Positions 1 to 7,214 of a stretch of DNA of 11,356 nt are shown here, piece after piece. The DNA is from Acidobacteria bacterium UBA6911 (GTDB lineage: Bacteria; Acidobacteriota; UBA6911): the NCBI GenBank assembly GCA_002451015.1, contig DKBB01000258.1:1-11356 (forward strand), written 5' to 3'. The notes beneath the pieces were generated by a model that was given only the letters and a program-made list of their open reading frames with translations, was not told the DNA's origin and searched no databases. Positions within the stretch are counted from its first letter, which is position 1, and every line of letters starts with the position of its first letter. The translations under genes and the position numbers were made by a program.

Positions 1-128
1 GTCGGTCGTTCCATTGTGACTAGATTTGAATTTCCGGGACTGTTCACGCCGCTTCGGTTGTCCGGCGACTCTTTGTCCCCTGAGGGATTTATTTTGTTTG
101 TTCCAAATTGAAGGATCGTAAAAGAGAA

Positions 129-1376
129 ATGAAAAATTTAGAAAGCCGGTTAGCCCTGATAATCCTGATATTGATTTCACTGAATGCCATTGCGTGCAGC
201 AGCGCTCGCATTATACAGCCCGATGCGCAAGCAGCGGAACCCCGGTATGTGATCCTCATGGTAGGGGACGGCATGGGTTTTGAGCAGATCAATGCATGTT
301 CGATTTATCTGAACGGACGCCCGGGGACATTGTCCTTCGAATCCTTTCCATTTTCGGGCGAAACTACAAACCGCTCGGCAGACAGCGAGATTGCGGACTC
401 GGCCGCCTCTGCTACGGCCATTGCCACCGGGACCAAGGTCAATAACGGCGTGATCAGCTCCGCCATACCCGGAGACGGAAGCGAGCTTGGTACGCTTCTG
501 GAACACTTCAAAAATGAAGGAATGCGCACAGGACTCGTGACTACAACATTTATGACTGATGCAACTCCGGCGGCATTCGGATCCCATGAACCGTCGCGAA
601 GCAGATACGGGCAGATTGCGCAGGACTATTTTAACCAGACAAAGCCGAATGTGTTGTTCGGAGGCGGGGGCTTTGGTATGTCCGTTTCTGCGGCTGAAAC
701 TGCCGGATATGCCGTCGTCACAAACGCCATGGAAATGAAGGAACTGGATACCGATACAGCGAGCTATGTATCGGGTCAGTTCGGTGTTACCTATCTTCCC
801 TACGAAATGGATGGCCTGGGAAACCTTCCGCACCTATCTGAGATGACTGCTGCGGCTATAAAGATTCTCGATAACGATCCCGATGGATTCTTCCTGCTTG
901 TCGAGGGTGGCAAGATTGATCAGGCCTGCCATGGCAGTGATATTGCCAGATCCATTCACGAAACCGCTGCGTTTGATCGGGCGGTACAGGTTGTATTGGA
1001 ATGGGCCCAAGGCCGCACTAATACGCTGATACTTGTGACCGCCGATCATGAAACCGGAGGCTTAAAGGTGGAATCGAGCAGTGGAGCCGGCACTTATCCG
1101 AACGTCTCGTGGTCGACCGGGTCTCACACGGCGTCCAATGTGCCGATTTATGCCTGGGGTCTTAATTCCGGTCGGATATCCGGGGTTATGGACAACACGG
1201 AGATATTTAAAATTGTCACATTGGTAAAGGAAAGAAGCCTTGCATCAGGCCTTTACGAAAAGCCATCCACTCCTTCGTTTTTACCCTGGTCTATTCATGG
1301 GAGCCACGGGTTCATCCCACCTATTTCCCCGGCAGTAATGACGGGGCAGTGGGAGTTTACGTTACGGAACCCGTAA
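129..1376 (+). CDS. Exported alkaline phosphatase (PhoA family)
   Basis: This is a 415-residue metal-dependent phosphomonoesterase, expected to act outside the cytoplasmic membrane and release phosphate from organic esters. Seen: a basic then hydrophobic N-terminus (residues 1-22), with Cys23 after Ala-Ile-Ala, an imperfect lipobox, so it may be either a lipoprotein or a soluble periplasmic enzyme. The PhoA signature DSAASATA places the nucleophile at Ser91. Metal ligands align with Asp47, Asp90, Asp144/Thr146, Glu259, Asp264, His268, Asp306, His307 and His333. At the position of E. coli Lys328 there is Gln265, while the Asp153 equivalent is kept. The ATG at 129 is preferred to an in-frame TTG at 108 because the signal peptide follows it directly and an AAGGA lies 13 bases upstream. 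No Pho-box was recognised in the 128 bases before it. It is followed by a 148-base gap, so it is probably a single-gene unit. Confidence 0.9.
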   Translation: MKNLESRLALIILILISLNAIACSSARIIQPDAQAAEPRYVILMVGDGMGFEQINACSIYLNGRPGTLSFESFPFSGETTNRSADSEIADSAASATAIATGTKVNNGVISSAIPGDGSELGTLLEHFKNEGMRTGLVTTTFMTDATPAAFGSHEPSRSRYGQIAQDYFNQTKPNVLFGGGGFGMSVSAAETAGYAVVTNAMEMKELDTDTASYVSGQFGVTYLPYEMDGLGNLPHLSEMTAAAIKILDNDPDGFFLLVEGGKIDQACHGSDIARSIHETAAFDRAVQVVLEWAQGRTNTLILVTADHETGGLKVESSSGAGTYPNVSWSTGSHTASNVPIYAWGLNSGRISGVMDNTEIFKIVTLVKERSLASGLYEKPSTPSFLPWSIHGSHGFIPPISPAVMTGQWEFTLRNP

Positions 1377-1380
1377 AGTG

Positions 1381-1405
1381 GCCTGCCGAACCGGCAGCAG
1401 GCAGG
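1381..1405. repeat. GC-rich imperfect palindrome after the phosphatase gene
   Basis: Two mutually exclusive stems can be drawn: CTGCCG-AAC-CGGCAG (1383-1397) and CCTGCC...GGCAGG (1382-1387 with 1400-1405). It lies four bases after the phosphatase stop codon. There is no T-run directly behind it (the next, TTTTTT, is about 30 bases on), so it is not a textbook intrinsic terminator. It may be a REP-like element or an mRNA 3'-end stem. Confidence 0.4.
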
Positions 1406-1458
1406 AATAGATCGGTGTTTCGCCCGCCCAATTTTTTCATTCCAGAGAAGAAATGCAG

Positions 1459-1485
1459 GTAGCACATAAATAAAATATGTGCTAC
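1459..1485. promoter_or_regulatory. Perfect inverted repeat, candidate NikR operator
   Basis: GTAGCACATA (1459-1468), a 7-base A/T spacer, then TATGTGCTAC (1476-1485), with no mismatch in the 10-base arms. It ends 39 bases before the receptor start codon. Read as GTAGCAC-N13-GTGCTAC it has the 27-28 base overall span and the outer half-site geometry known for NikR operators (E. coli GTATGA-N16-TCATAC). A nikR gene lies 3 kb downstream. The A/T-rich centre (TAAAAT, 1471-1476) could overlap a -10 element, although no convincing -35 was found. The match to NikR is inference from geometry and context. Confidence 0.6.
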
Positions 1486-1524
1486 GATATCTCGTCCATT
1501 TCTAATAAAGGAAACGAGGTTCCT

Positions 1525-3558
1525 ATGTTGAGATCGGTGTGTTCATTTCTCTTGCCGTCCATGCTGCTTCTGGCCGGTGCGTTTGCACAGGAGACGGATA
1601 CGGACGTTTTACAGGACGAGGTCCGCGGAGTATCGACGGTCATCACGGTTATCGGTTCGAAGTATGAAGAACCACAAGAGAATGTTACCCAGAAGGTTAA
1701 TGTGATTACGGTAGATCAGGTCGAAGCCCAGGCAACCAGCTCCAGGAACATAGCCGAATTGATTCAATACCAGCCCGGAGTGTCGGTTACGGTATTGTCA
1801 CGAAACGACGCGAACTGGGGTTCCTACGGCGGGCTTGGACCTAAATACAACAGTTATCTGCTGGACGGTCTGCCCATCGATTCCTTCGTGGACACAATGA
1901 GTCTGGATCCCTGGGCTTTCGAAAGAGTCGAGACCCACCAGGGCCCGGCTTCGGTCCTGTACTCGAATTATCTCAGCGCCGATTTTGCCGGCACCCAGGC
2001 TCCTTTGGCGGGAATTACAAACCTGGTGCTGAAAGAGCGCATCGAAAAATCGGCAACCCACATGATAGTGGACGGCGGTTCCTGGAACACGATAGGCGCG
2101 CGCGTATACCATCAGGATTTCAAAGACAGCCTGCACTATTTTTTCGGCGGCACCTACGAGCAATCGGATTATACGGACTACGGGACTCCCGGTTCGTGGT
2201 TGGGAATGCTGGAGAGCCCGGCCTATAAAAAAATGAAGATATATGGGAAAACCACCTATTTTGTCGGTGAAAGGCAGAAGGTATCCGTTTTCGCCCAGCA
2301 TACGCTGCACAACGGTTTCGCCGGCCGGCCCAATCGCGATTACGACCACAATTACGATACTGTAAACGCTGCCTACACTAATGACGTGACCGATGCACTG
2401 AACATCCAGCTTAAAGCCGGGTTTCGCAATTACAACCGGCGTTGGGGCAGCGACAACTACCCGGAGGGACTCGCCCTGACGGATCATTCCGGCGTCGAAC
2501 AGAAGATTGTCCCCGCCGATTTCACATTTAATTTCAAGCATGCCGGCGAAAGCATTTTCACGGTTGGAACGGACCTTCAGTACGCGGAATACAGGACATA
2601 CACGGAACCGAATGCTCCCAGGGTGACGGGCAACGATGCGCACTCTCTCAGCAACGGATTCTATCTGCAGGAAAAAGTATCCGTAGGAGACTGGGTTCTG
2701 CGAGCGGGGGGGCGCGTGAACCGTACCGCGGACCATTACGACCGGATCGGCGGCGAGGAGCCCGGATTGAGAGATAAATCCTGGACAAAGTTCCTATGGA
2801 GTGCAGGGGCTCGCTATAATGTCAGTGAGACGTTCGCTGTATACGCCAACGCCGGCTCCAGTTTCATTTCACCTGCAGCAAAAGCGGTCGGCGGAACTCT
2901 TCTGGCTGACGAAATCGGCGTACCCGGTCGCAACGGGCAACTGCCGAATCCGGACCTGAAACCGGAAAGCGGCATCGGTTCGGATTTTGGTGTGGATTTC
3001 TCCGCTTCCGAATTTGTTTCACTCGGATTCCGCGGATTTTACAATCGGATTGAAGATGTGATTATCGACAATGTGGTCAGCGAAAATCCCTCGCAAACCC
3101 AATCCGTTAACGCCGGCAACGCCCGCTCCTATGGACTGGAGCTCGTTTACAACCACCAGGTTCGCGCAGACCTGAATCTTTTCGCGAACTATACGTACAC
3201 TTCATCGCGCATCAGCAATCCGCTGGATGCCGATCAGGACGGTGCGGAGATTACCTTTGTTCCGGACCATCTTTTTAATGCCGGCCTGGAGTTCAACTAC
3301 AGGAATGATTTCAAACTGACTCCCTATCTTCATGTGGTGGGCGAATATTTCGACAGCACTTCAAAAAGCGGACGGACTGTTTATGGGCCCTATTATACGC
3401 TGAACATCAAGGTTGAAAAGACCGTGTTCCGCACAGACGATTATGCGGTCGTGCTTTTTTGCGACCTGAACAATCTTACGGATCAACGCTATCGGATGCC
3501 CTGGCAGTTCCAGGATCCCGGCATCGATGTGCTGGGCGGACTGCATTTGGCGTTTTAA
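1525..3558 (+). CDS. TonB-dependent outer-membrane receptor, probably for nickel
   Basis: A 677-residue TonB-dependent transporter. Seen: a signal peptide with a likely cut after Ala-Phe-Ala21; a TonB-box-like stretch STVITVIG (about 37-44); a plug domain (about 50-165) with the family pattern NIAELIQYQPGV and later YLLDGLP and the RVETHQGPASVLY segment; then a beta-strand-rich barrel ending in a C-terminal Phe, as outer-membrane porins and receptors do. The start at 1525 is chosen over an in-frame ATG at 1477 because GAGG lies 5 bases before it and the signal peptide begins there; the 1477 ATG lies inside the inverted repeat. Family members import siderophores, cobalamin, sugars or metal chelates, and sequence alone does not give the ligand. 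The candidate NikR operator upstream and the nearby nikR argue for nickel or a nickel chelate; cobalt or cobalamin is possible. TonB/ExbBD are not in the window. Confidence 0.9.
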   Translation: MLRSVCSFLLPSMLLLAGAFAQETDTDVLQDEVRGVSTVITVIGSKYEEPQENVTQKVNVITVDQVEAQATSSRNIAELIQYQPGVSVTVLSRNDANWGSYGGLGPKYNSYLLDGLPIDSFVDTMSLDPWAFERVETHQGPASVLYSNYLSADFAGTQAPLAGITNLVLKERIEKSATHMIVDGGSWNTIGARVYHQDFKDSLHYFFGGTYEQSDYTDYGTPGSWLGMLESPAYKKMKIYGKTTYFVGERQKVSVFAQHTLHNGFAGRPNRDYDHNYDTVNAAYTNDVTDALNIQLKAGFRNYNRRWGSDNYPEGLALTDHSGVEQKIVPADFTFNFKHAGESIFTVGTDLQYAEYRTYTEPNAPRVTGNDAHSLSNGFYLQEKVSVGDWVLRAGGRVNRTADHYDRIGGEEPGLRDKSWTKFLWSAGARYNVSETFAVYANAGSSFISPAAKAVGGTLLADEIGVPGRNGQLPNPDLKPESGIGSDFGVDFSASEFVSLGFRGFYNRIEDVIIDNVVSENPSQTQSVNAGNARSYGLELVYNHQVRADLNLFANYTYTSSRISNPLDADQDGAEITFVPDHLFNAGLEFNYRNDFKLTPYLHVVGEYFDSTSKSGRTVYGPYYTLNIKVEKTVFRTDDYAVVLFCDLNNLTDQRYRMPWQFQDPGIDVLGGLHLAF

Positions 3559-3575
3559 CTTTCGGTAATGAAAAT

Positions 3576-4184
3576 ATGATTAAACCTCTCAAGGTCGTGA
3601 AGATTGCGGGTATTCTGGCTCTTGCCGCAGCGCTCAGCGGATGCGTCCGTCAGGACGCCAGGGTGACCCTCGAACTCTTTACGATTAATCCGGGCGAAGG
3701 GCAAACCATTACTTATGGGCGACGTTCAGCCGATCTTACGAATGACAGCCCGGATCCGGACACGGTTGCCCGTGGTCTGCTCGTGTCCGGGTGCACCCCG
3801 GCCATTCTCCATTCAACAAGTTGGCGGTGGGAAAAGAACGGAACGCTGGTCCTTACCTATCTGGCTTTTTCGGAAGATCCAAACTGCCTTGTATCGGAAC
3901 CGTCAAGCCTGCCGTGGAATGAATTGCTTCCTCCCCAATCGACCGATCCTCAGAAACCGAGACCGGATGAAATCCGCGAGCGGGACGTTTTGTCGCATGG
4001 AATCCGGCATTTAACATTCCTGGTGCGCTATTCTCAAGACCGTCGCATCGCCGATGCCTTATCCACTGAGAGCCGGGAATTCTTTTTGAGTATGTGCGGG
4101 CAGCTTGCCGGTCGTTTCGAGACGGCGAGGGAATTTGCGGACTGCTCGCATAATGAGGATCAGTCAGAGGGAACCGCACCCTGA
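3576..4184 (+). CDS. Small lipoprotein co-transcribed with the receptor, function unknown
   Basis: A 202-residue protein starting 17 bases after the receptor stop, so almost certainly in the same transcript. Residues 1-23 form a lipoprotein signal with a canonical lipobox Leu-Ser-Gly-Cys23; Val at +2 is compatible with the outer membrane. The mature part contains a segment with CTPAILHSTSWRWE, then a hydrophobic LVLTYLAF, a Pro-rich linker (about 128-140), and a helical region beginning HGIRHLTFL. This order loosely recalls a family of uncharacterised proteins pairing an HSTSWR motif with a later HALRHL motif; that is memory of a pattern, not a search result. The ribosome-binding site is weak, suggesting translational coupling to the receptor. 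An ORF in the same frame extends upstream to 3459, but it overlaps the receptor and would bury the signal peptide, so the ATG at 3576 is preferred. The role is unknown; involvement in metal uptake is inferred only from position. Confidence 0.8.
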   Translation: MIKPLKVVKIAGILALAAALSGCVRQDARVTLELFTINPGEGQTITYGRRSADLTNDSPDPDTVARGLLVSGCTPAILHSTSWRWEKNGTLVLTYLAFSEDPNCLVSEPSSLPWNELLPPQSTDPQKPRPDEIRERDVLSHGIRHLTFLVRYSQDRRIADALSTESREFFLSMCGQLAGRFETAREFADCSHNEDQSEGTAP

Positions 4185-4194
4185 AGAATCGAAA

Positions 4195-4626
4195 TCAGGA
4201 TTCCTTTGTTTTTCCTGTAGCGGTCAGTACGAGTTTCCCGTGCTTTACGCCTTTTGTCGCCACCAGACCATCGGCTATGGCTTTTATGTTCTTGGCTTTG
4301 CCTTTCAGCAGCATCACTTCCAGGCAGAGGTGGTGCGACAGGTGAATGTGAAGGGTTGAGATGATGGACTGCAGGTGGCGATGCTGATAGTCGGTCAATT
4401 TTTCTTCAAGTTCCCTCTGGTGATGATTGTAGACGAGAGTCAGAGTCCCCACTCCTTCGGTGTTTTCATTTTCAAGCTCTTCCTCAATCAGCAGATTGCG
4501 AATCATGTCCCGGATGGCTTCCGAACGTGTCGTGTATCCCTTTTCCGCGCAGAGGGAATCGAATTCCTTCAAAAGACTCTGTTCCATCGAGACACCGAAA
4601 CGAATCAGCGGATCTGATTTGCGCAT
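4195..4626 (-). CDS. nikR: Nickel-responsive regulator NikR
   Basis: A 143-residue ribbon-helix-helix repressor that binds nickel and then DNA. Residues 1-45 are the RHH domain (LIRFGVSMEQSLLKEFD, then TTRSEAIRDMIRNLL). Residues 60-137 are the ACT-like nickel-binding tetramerisation domain. The four E. coli nickel ligands His76, His87, His89 and Cys95 align with His82 (in DYQHRH), His93 and His95 (in TLHIH) and Cys101, so nickel sensing should be intact. The ATG at 4626 has GGAG seven bases upstream on this strand. The gene is convergent with the receptor-lipoprotein unit, with 10 bases between stop codons, and therefore has its own promoter in 4627-4913. No copy of the GTAGCAC inverted repeat was found there, so autoregulation is not evident. 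The likely target in this window is the receptor promoter. Confidence 0.95.
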   Translation of the reverse strand: MRKSDPLIRFGVSMEQSLLKEFDSLCAEKGYTTRSEAIRDMIRNLLIEEELENENTEGVGTLTLVYNHHQRELEEKLTDYQHRHLQSIISTLHIHLSHHLCLEVMLLKGKAKNIKAIADGLVATKGVKHGKLVLTATGKTKES

Positions 4627-4871
4627 GGCGATTCTCCATTCCTAAACGACTGGATCAAATTTCTCTGATAAGACCATAAAAGCCGGCTGTAATGGACTAA
4701 AGCGATAGGCCCGTATTTTGCCCGAATGAGCGGATGCAAGTACAGTCTTAAATTGAATGCGGTCGGTTTTATGAAGCAAATTGTTTTCTTCAGACGTATA
4801 AGGTTCAGGTATTCGGTTGCGGGGTTGGCGACAACAGGGAGACGCAGGAAAAGGGAACGCCGCGATTCTGC

Positions 4872-4900
4872 AGTAAACGGTTTCGTGTCTTAGTAAACGG
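4872..4900 (+). repeat. Direct repeat AGTAAACGG, two copies 20 bases apart
   Basis: AGTAAACGG occurs at 4872-4880 and again at 4892-4900, a 20-base period (about two helical turns). The second copy ends just before the AAAGGA ribosome-binding site of the gene at 4914. It may be a regulator half-site pair, but the repeat is short. The rest of the 287-base region between nikR and this gene shows no convincing promoter, riboswitch or terminator. Confidence 0.35.
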
Positions 4901-4913
4901 AAAGGATCAAAAC

Positions 4914-5558
4914 ATGCCGTACAAAATTAGACCGGTATTATGGGCTTCTTTATGGGGGATGTTTTTTATTGTTACAGATGCAGCCGTTGCCCAGGAGCTT
5001 TCCGCCCCTGTCTGCGAGGTTGTAATCTACGACGAAAAAACCGAATTGGAAGAGTTCACGCTGGATGTGGATCTTGCAAGGTCCAATTTTTCGGCATACC
5101 AGAAGATATTCAAAATGATTGAAGGCCTGTGGGAGGGAAAGGCCATTCCCCGTATGGATTACATTAAGGCCAAGTATGACCTGGATGCCGCTAAGCTGGA
5201 TCTTGAAAAAGCCGCCCTGGTGCTTGAAAGACAGGGAGCATTGGTCGATCAGTTCCGTCTCATCTGCGATGACCGGGGGACGGATCGTGATTCCCTGGAG
5301 CGGGCGATACAAAAAGCGTATATGCGTTACCGCAGGGCGGATTGTGATGCCCTGGCAAAGGGAATTGAGGTGGCTGCGACAAATCTTGAGTTCAACCGGG
5401 AATACCTCGAGCAGATCCTAAAATTGCGCAGGGAGAATTTTGCAACGAACACGCAGGTTGTTCTGGCGGAACTAGATGTGGAACTTGAAGAGAAGAGACT
5501 GGCGGATGCACGCAATCGCGCGGCAGCCTGCCAGGCTGAACTGGACGACCTTGAATAG
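4914..5558 (+). CDS. Exported coiled-coil protein with two helical-hairpin units
   Basis: A 214-residue protein of unknown function. Residues 1-27 are a signal peptide (cut likely after Ala-Val-Ala26 or close by); the rest is almost wholly helical, rich in Glu, Ala, Leu, Lys and Arg, with heptad-like spacing. Two stretches look related: about 53-118 and about 152-209. Each has a helix, a turn (GKAIPRMDYIKAK and FATNTQVVLAEL respectively), and a long Ala/Leu/Glu helix. Four cysteines bracket them: Cys34/Cys118 around the first and Cys144/Cys206 around the second. The helix-turn-helix pattern resembles the hairpins of TolC-type outer-membrane factors and periplasmic adaptors, but the protein is far too short to be TolC and has no barrel strands. 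AAAGGA lies about 8 bases before the ATG. It stands alone, divergent from nikR and convergent with the sigma-54 activator gene. A periplasmic scaffold or adaptor role is a guess. Confidence 0.8.
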   Translation: MPYKIRPVLWASLWGMFFIVTDAAVAQELSAPVCEVVIYDEKTELEEFTLDVDLARSNFSAYQKIFKMIEGLWEGKAIPRMDYIKAKYDLDAAKLDLEKAALVLERQGALVDQFRLICDDRGTDRDSLERAIQKAYMRYRRADCDALAKGIEVAATNLEFNREYLEQILKLRRENFATNTQVVLAELDVELEEKRLADARNRAAACQAELDDLE

Positions 5559-5621
5559 CACATTGCATTTTTTCAGAACATTGGATTCGGAGGCAGTGGT
5601 GCACTCGTCCGGATTCAAGCC

Positions 5622-6995
5622 TCAGGGTAATTTGATATTGTATTTCCTGACTTTGCGCCACAGGGTAGTGCGGTGAATGCCCAGCATGGCCGCTGTTTTA
5701 GGGATACTCCAGTAGTTGCGTTCGAGGCAGGCAATAATACCTTTCCGGTCCAGTGCCGCATTTGCCGGATTCCATGGTGTGCCCGGCGGTGCCTGTTCAT
5801 ATCGCTTCGGTCGTCTGGAAACTCTTTGACGGTTCTCGATAATAAAATTAGGAAGATCCTCAACGCCTATATCGGGTCCCCGGGTGACTATGTAGGCGTG
5901 TTCCAGAACGTTTTCCAGTTCGCGCACATTCCCCGGGAACGGGTAGCGTATGAGAAGCGCCATTGCTCCCGGGTCCACGCCGTGGATTCCCCGTCCCATA
6001 TGGTGGTTGAAACGCTCAATGAAATGTTCCACTAAAAGAGGAATATCCTCCGTGCGCTCGCACAGTTCAGGGAGGCGGATCAGTATTACATTGAGCCGGT
6101 AAAAGAGGTCCTCCCGGAATTTCCCTTCGGCGACCATATGCTCCAGGTCTTTGTTGGTGGCTGCGACTATCCGGACATCCACTTTGATCGTGGTGTCCGA
6201 TCCCAGGGGTTCAAATTCGCGATGCTCCAGTACCCGCAGCAATTTGACCTGTACCGGCAGAGGAAGATCCCCGATCTCATCCAGGAAAATCGTTCCTTCG
6301 TGGGCCGCCTGGAAGCGGCCCAGGCGGTTGTTTTTTGCGTCCGTAAAGGCTCCCTTGACGTATCCGAACAATTCCGACTCTATCAGTGATTCCGGCAGGG
6401 CCCCGCAGTTTACCTTCACCAGTGGACCGGCGGTTCTGGGGCTGATGTTGTGAATGGCGGTTGCAAACAATTCTTTACCCGTACCGCTGCTTCCCTGGAT
6501 AAGTATCGTGGCATCCGTCTGGGCGATATTGGGCAGGGTTTCGAAAATCTGTCTCAGCCTGGCATTCTTGGAGATGATGTCCTGGAAGGTATACCGGTTG
6601 CTGATTTCCCTGCGCAATTCTTTGATGGAGGACATGTCCCGGAATGTCTCGACGCCCCCCAGGAAATTCCCTTGGGGATCGATAAGAGGGGCCGTGCATA
6701 CGCTGATAGGCTGGGTTTTGTCTTCCCGGGTCAGAATATTAATCTCAAAGTTTTTTACGGTCTGGCCGGTACGCAGGGACTGGCGCAAAGGGCAGTCCTG
6801 ACTGCAGATAGGTGTTCGGAAGACATCCGCACACTGCATGCCCAGGACTTCTTTTTTTGAAAAACCGGTGATTTCTTCCGCGGCCTGATTAAAAAATGTG
6901 ATCCTGAACTGACGGTCTACAGTGAAAACCCCTTCGACAATATTGCCGAGTATCAAATCCACAAGCCTTGGATCGACCGGCTTGGTATCGATCAT
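5622..6995 (-). CDS. Sigma-54 enhancer-binding regulator (PAS, AAA+, Fis-type HTH)
   Basis: A 457-residue transcription activator that uses ATP to open sigma-54 promoters. Domains in order: PAS sensor (about 11-125); AAA+ domain (about 140-365) with Walker A GSSGTGKE (168-175), the sigma-54 loop GAFTDA (215-220, in place of the usual GAFTGA), Walker B IFLDEIGD (236-243) and the REDLFYRL arginine-finger segment (294-301); and a Fis-type helix-turn-helix (about 417-452). There is no receiver domain, so control is through the PAS domain. That domain carries Cys55, Cys64 and Cys68 (C-X8-C-X3-C), which may bind a metal or sense redox. The start at 6995 is chosen because AAGGAG lies 8 bases upstream and the PAS domain follows directly; the open frame runs to 7271, but that stretch is the repeat-rich control region. 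It is divergent from the operon beginning at about 7374, its likely target. Confidence 0.93.
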   Translation of the reverse strand: MIDTKPVDPRLVDLILGNIVEGVFTVDRQFRITFFNQAAEEITGFSKKEVLGMQCADVFRTPICSQDCPLRQSLRTGQTVKNFEINILTREDKTQPISVCTAPLIDPQGNFLGGVETFRDMSSIKELRREISNRYTFQDIISKNARLRQIFETLPNIAQTDATILIQGSSGTGKELFATAIHNISPRTAGPLVKVNCGALPESLIESELFGYVKGAFTDAKNNRLGRFQAAHEGTIFLDEIGDLPLPVQVKLLRVLEHREFEPLGSDTTIKVDVRIVAATNKDLEHMVAEGKFREDLFYRLNVILIRLPELCERTEDIPLLVEHFIERFNHHMGRGIHGVDPGAMALLIRYPFPGNVRELENVLEHAYIVTRGPDIGVEDLPNFIIENRQRVSRRPKRYEQAPPGTPWNPANAALDRKGIIACLERNYWSIPKTAAMLGIHRTTLWRKVRKYNIKLP

Positions 6996-7011
6996 GGCGG
7001 ATGCTCCTTGC

Positions 7012-7046
7012 TGTTGCATATATGTTGCATTTTTAATAACGCAACG
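7012..7046. promoter_or_regulatory. TGTTGCA direct repeats next to the activator gene
   Basis: TGTTGCA occurs at 7012-7018 and 7023-7029 (11-base period), and GCAACG at 7041-7046 gives an inverted partner. These are the same half-sites as in the dyads at 7139-7155 and 7215-7231. They lie 17-51 bases upstream of the activator start codon, where binding could repress its own transcription. Assignment to the activator is inference. Confidence 0.5.
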
Positions 7047-7109
7047 AGGCGAGGATATCATAGAAATATTCGGACAGTCAACTATAGTATTAATATATAA
7101 GCACTTGCA

Positions 7110-7133
7110 CAACACATGAAATTTCATGTGTTG
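7110..7133. promoter_or_regulatory. 24-base perfect palindrome in the divergent control region
   Basis: CAACACATGAAA is followed immediately by its exact reverse complement, with no spacer. The right edge runs into TTGCA, so it overlaps a GTTGC half-site. It lies about 115 bases upstream of the activator start and about 170 bases upstream of the -24/-12 promoter. With no T-run or loop it is more likely a protein-binding site than a terminator. The core ACATGAAATTTCATGT differs from the GTTGC boxes and may belong to a second regulator. Confidence 0.55.
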
Positions 7134-7163
7134 CACATCGTTGCGAAGCGCAACGCATGCAAC
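7130..7163. promoter_or_regulatory. Nested GTTGC/GCAAC dyad, candidate upstream activating site
   Basis: The core is CGTTGCG-AAG-CGCAACG (7139-7155, perfect 7-base arms). It is flanked by GTTGC at 7130-7134 and GCAAC at 7159-7163, so four half-sites lie nearly symmetrically at 9-10 base intervals. It lies about 150 bases upstream of the -24/-12 promoter, within the usual distance for sigma-54 enhancers. Confidence 0.55.
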
Positions 7164-7214
7164 CCGCGCTAATTTCAAATAAATCAACAAGAGCCGGGCA
7201 ATTAGCGCTGGGTG

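Noticed and set aside
1..128. Promoter or Pho-box before the alkaline phosphatase
   Set aside because: No Pho-box repeats or convincing -35/-10 pair could be recognised, and the window edge limits what can be seen.
1798..2736. A 312-codon open frame on the minus strand
   Set aside because: It is antisense to the barrel region of the TonB-dependent receptor and has no recognisable motif or convincing start.
4182..4202. Hairpin between the convergent lipoprotein and nikR genes as a terminator
   Set aside because: Only short stems (CCTGA/TCAGG or GAATC/GATTC) can be drawn, overlapping both gene ends, without a proper T-run on either side.
4780..4913. Possible cobalamin-type riboswitch (AAAAGGGAA followed by CAGTAAACGG)
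   Set aside because: There is no recognisable B12 box and no CCCGC core, and the downstream gene is not a cobalt or B12 gene. The resemblance is superficial.
5559..5621. Terminator between the convergent hairpin-protein and activator genes
   Set aside because: There is a short T-run (TTTTTT at about 5569-5574) but no stem before it, and no inverted repeat elsewhere in the 63 bases.
7055..7085. Sigma-70 promoter for the activator gene (TTGACT and TATGAT on the minus strand)
   Set aside because: The two hexamers are only 13 bases apart, too short for sigma-70; no better pair was found.
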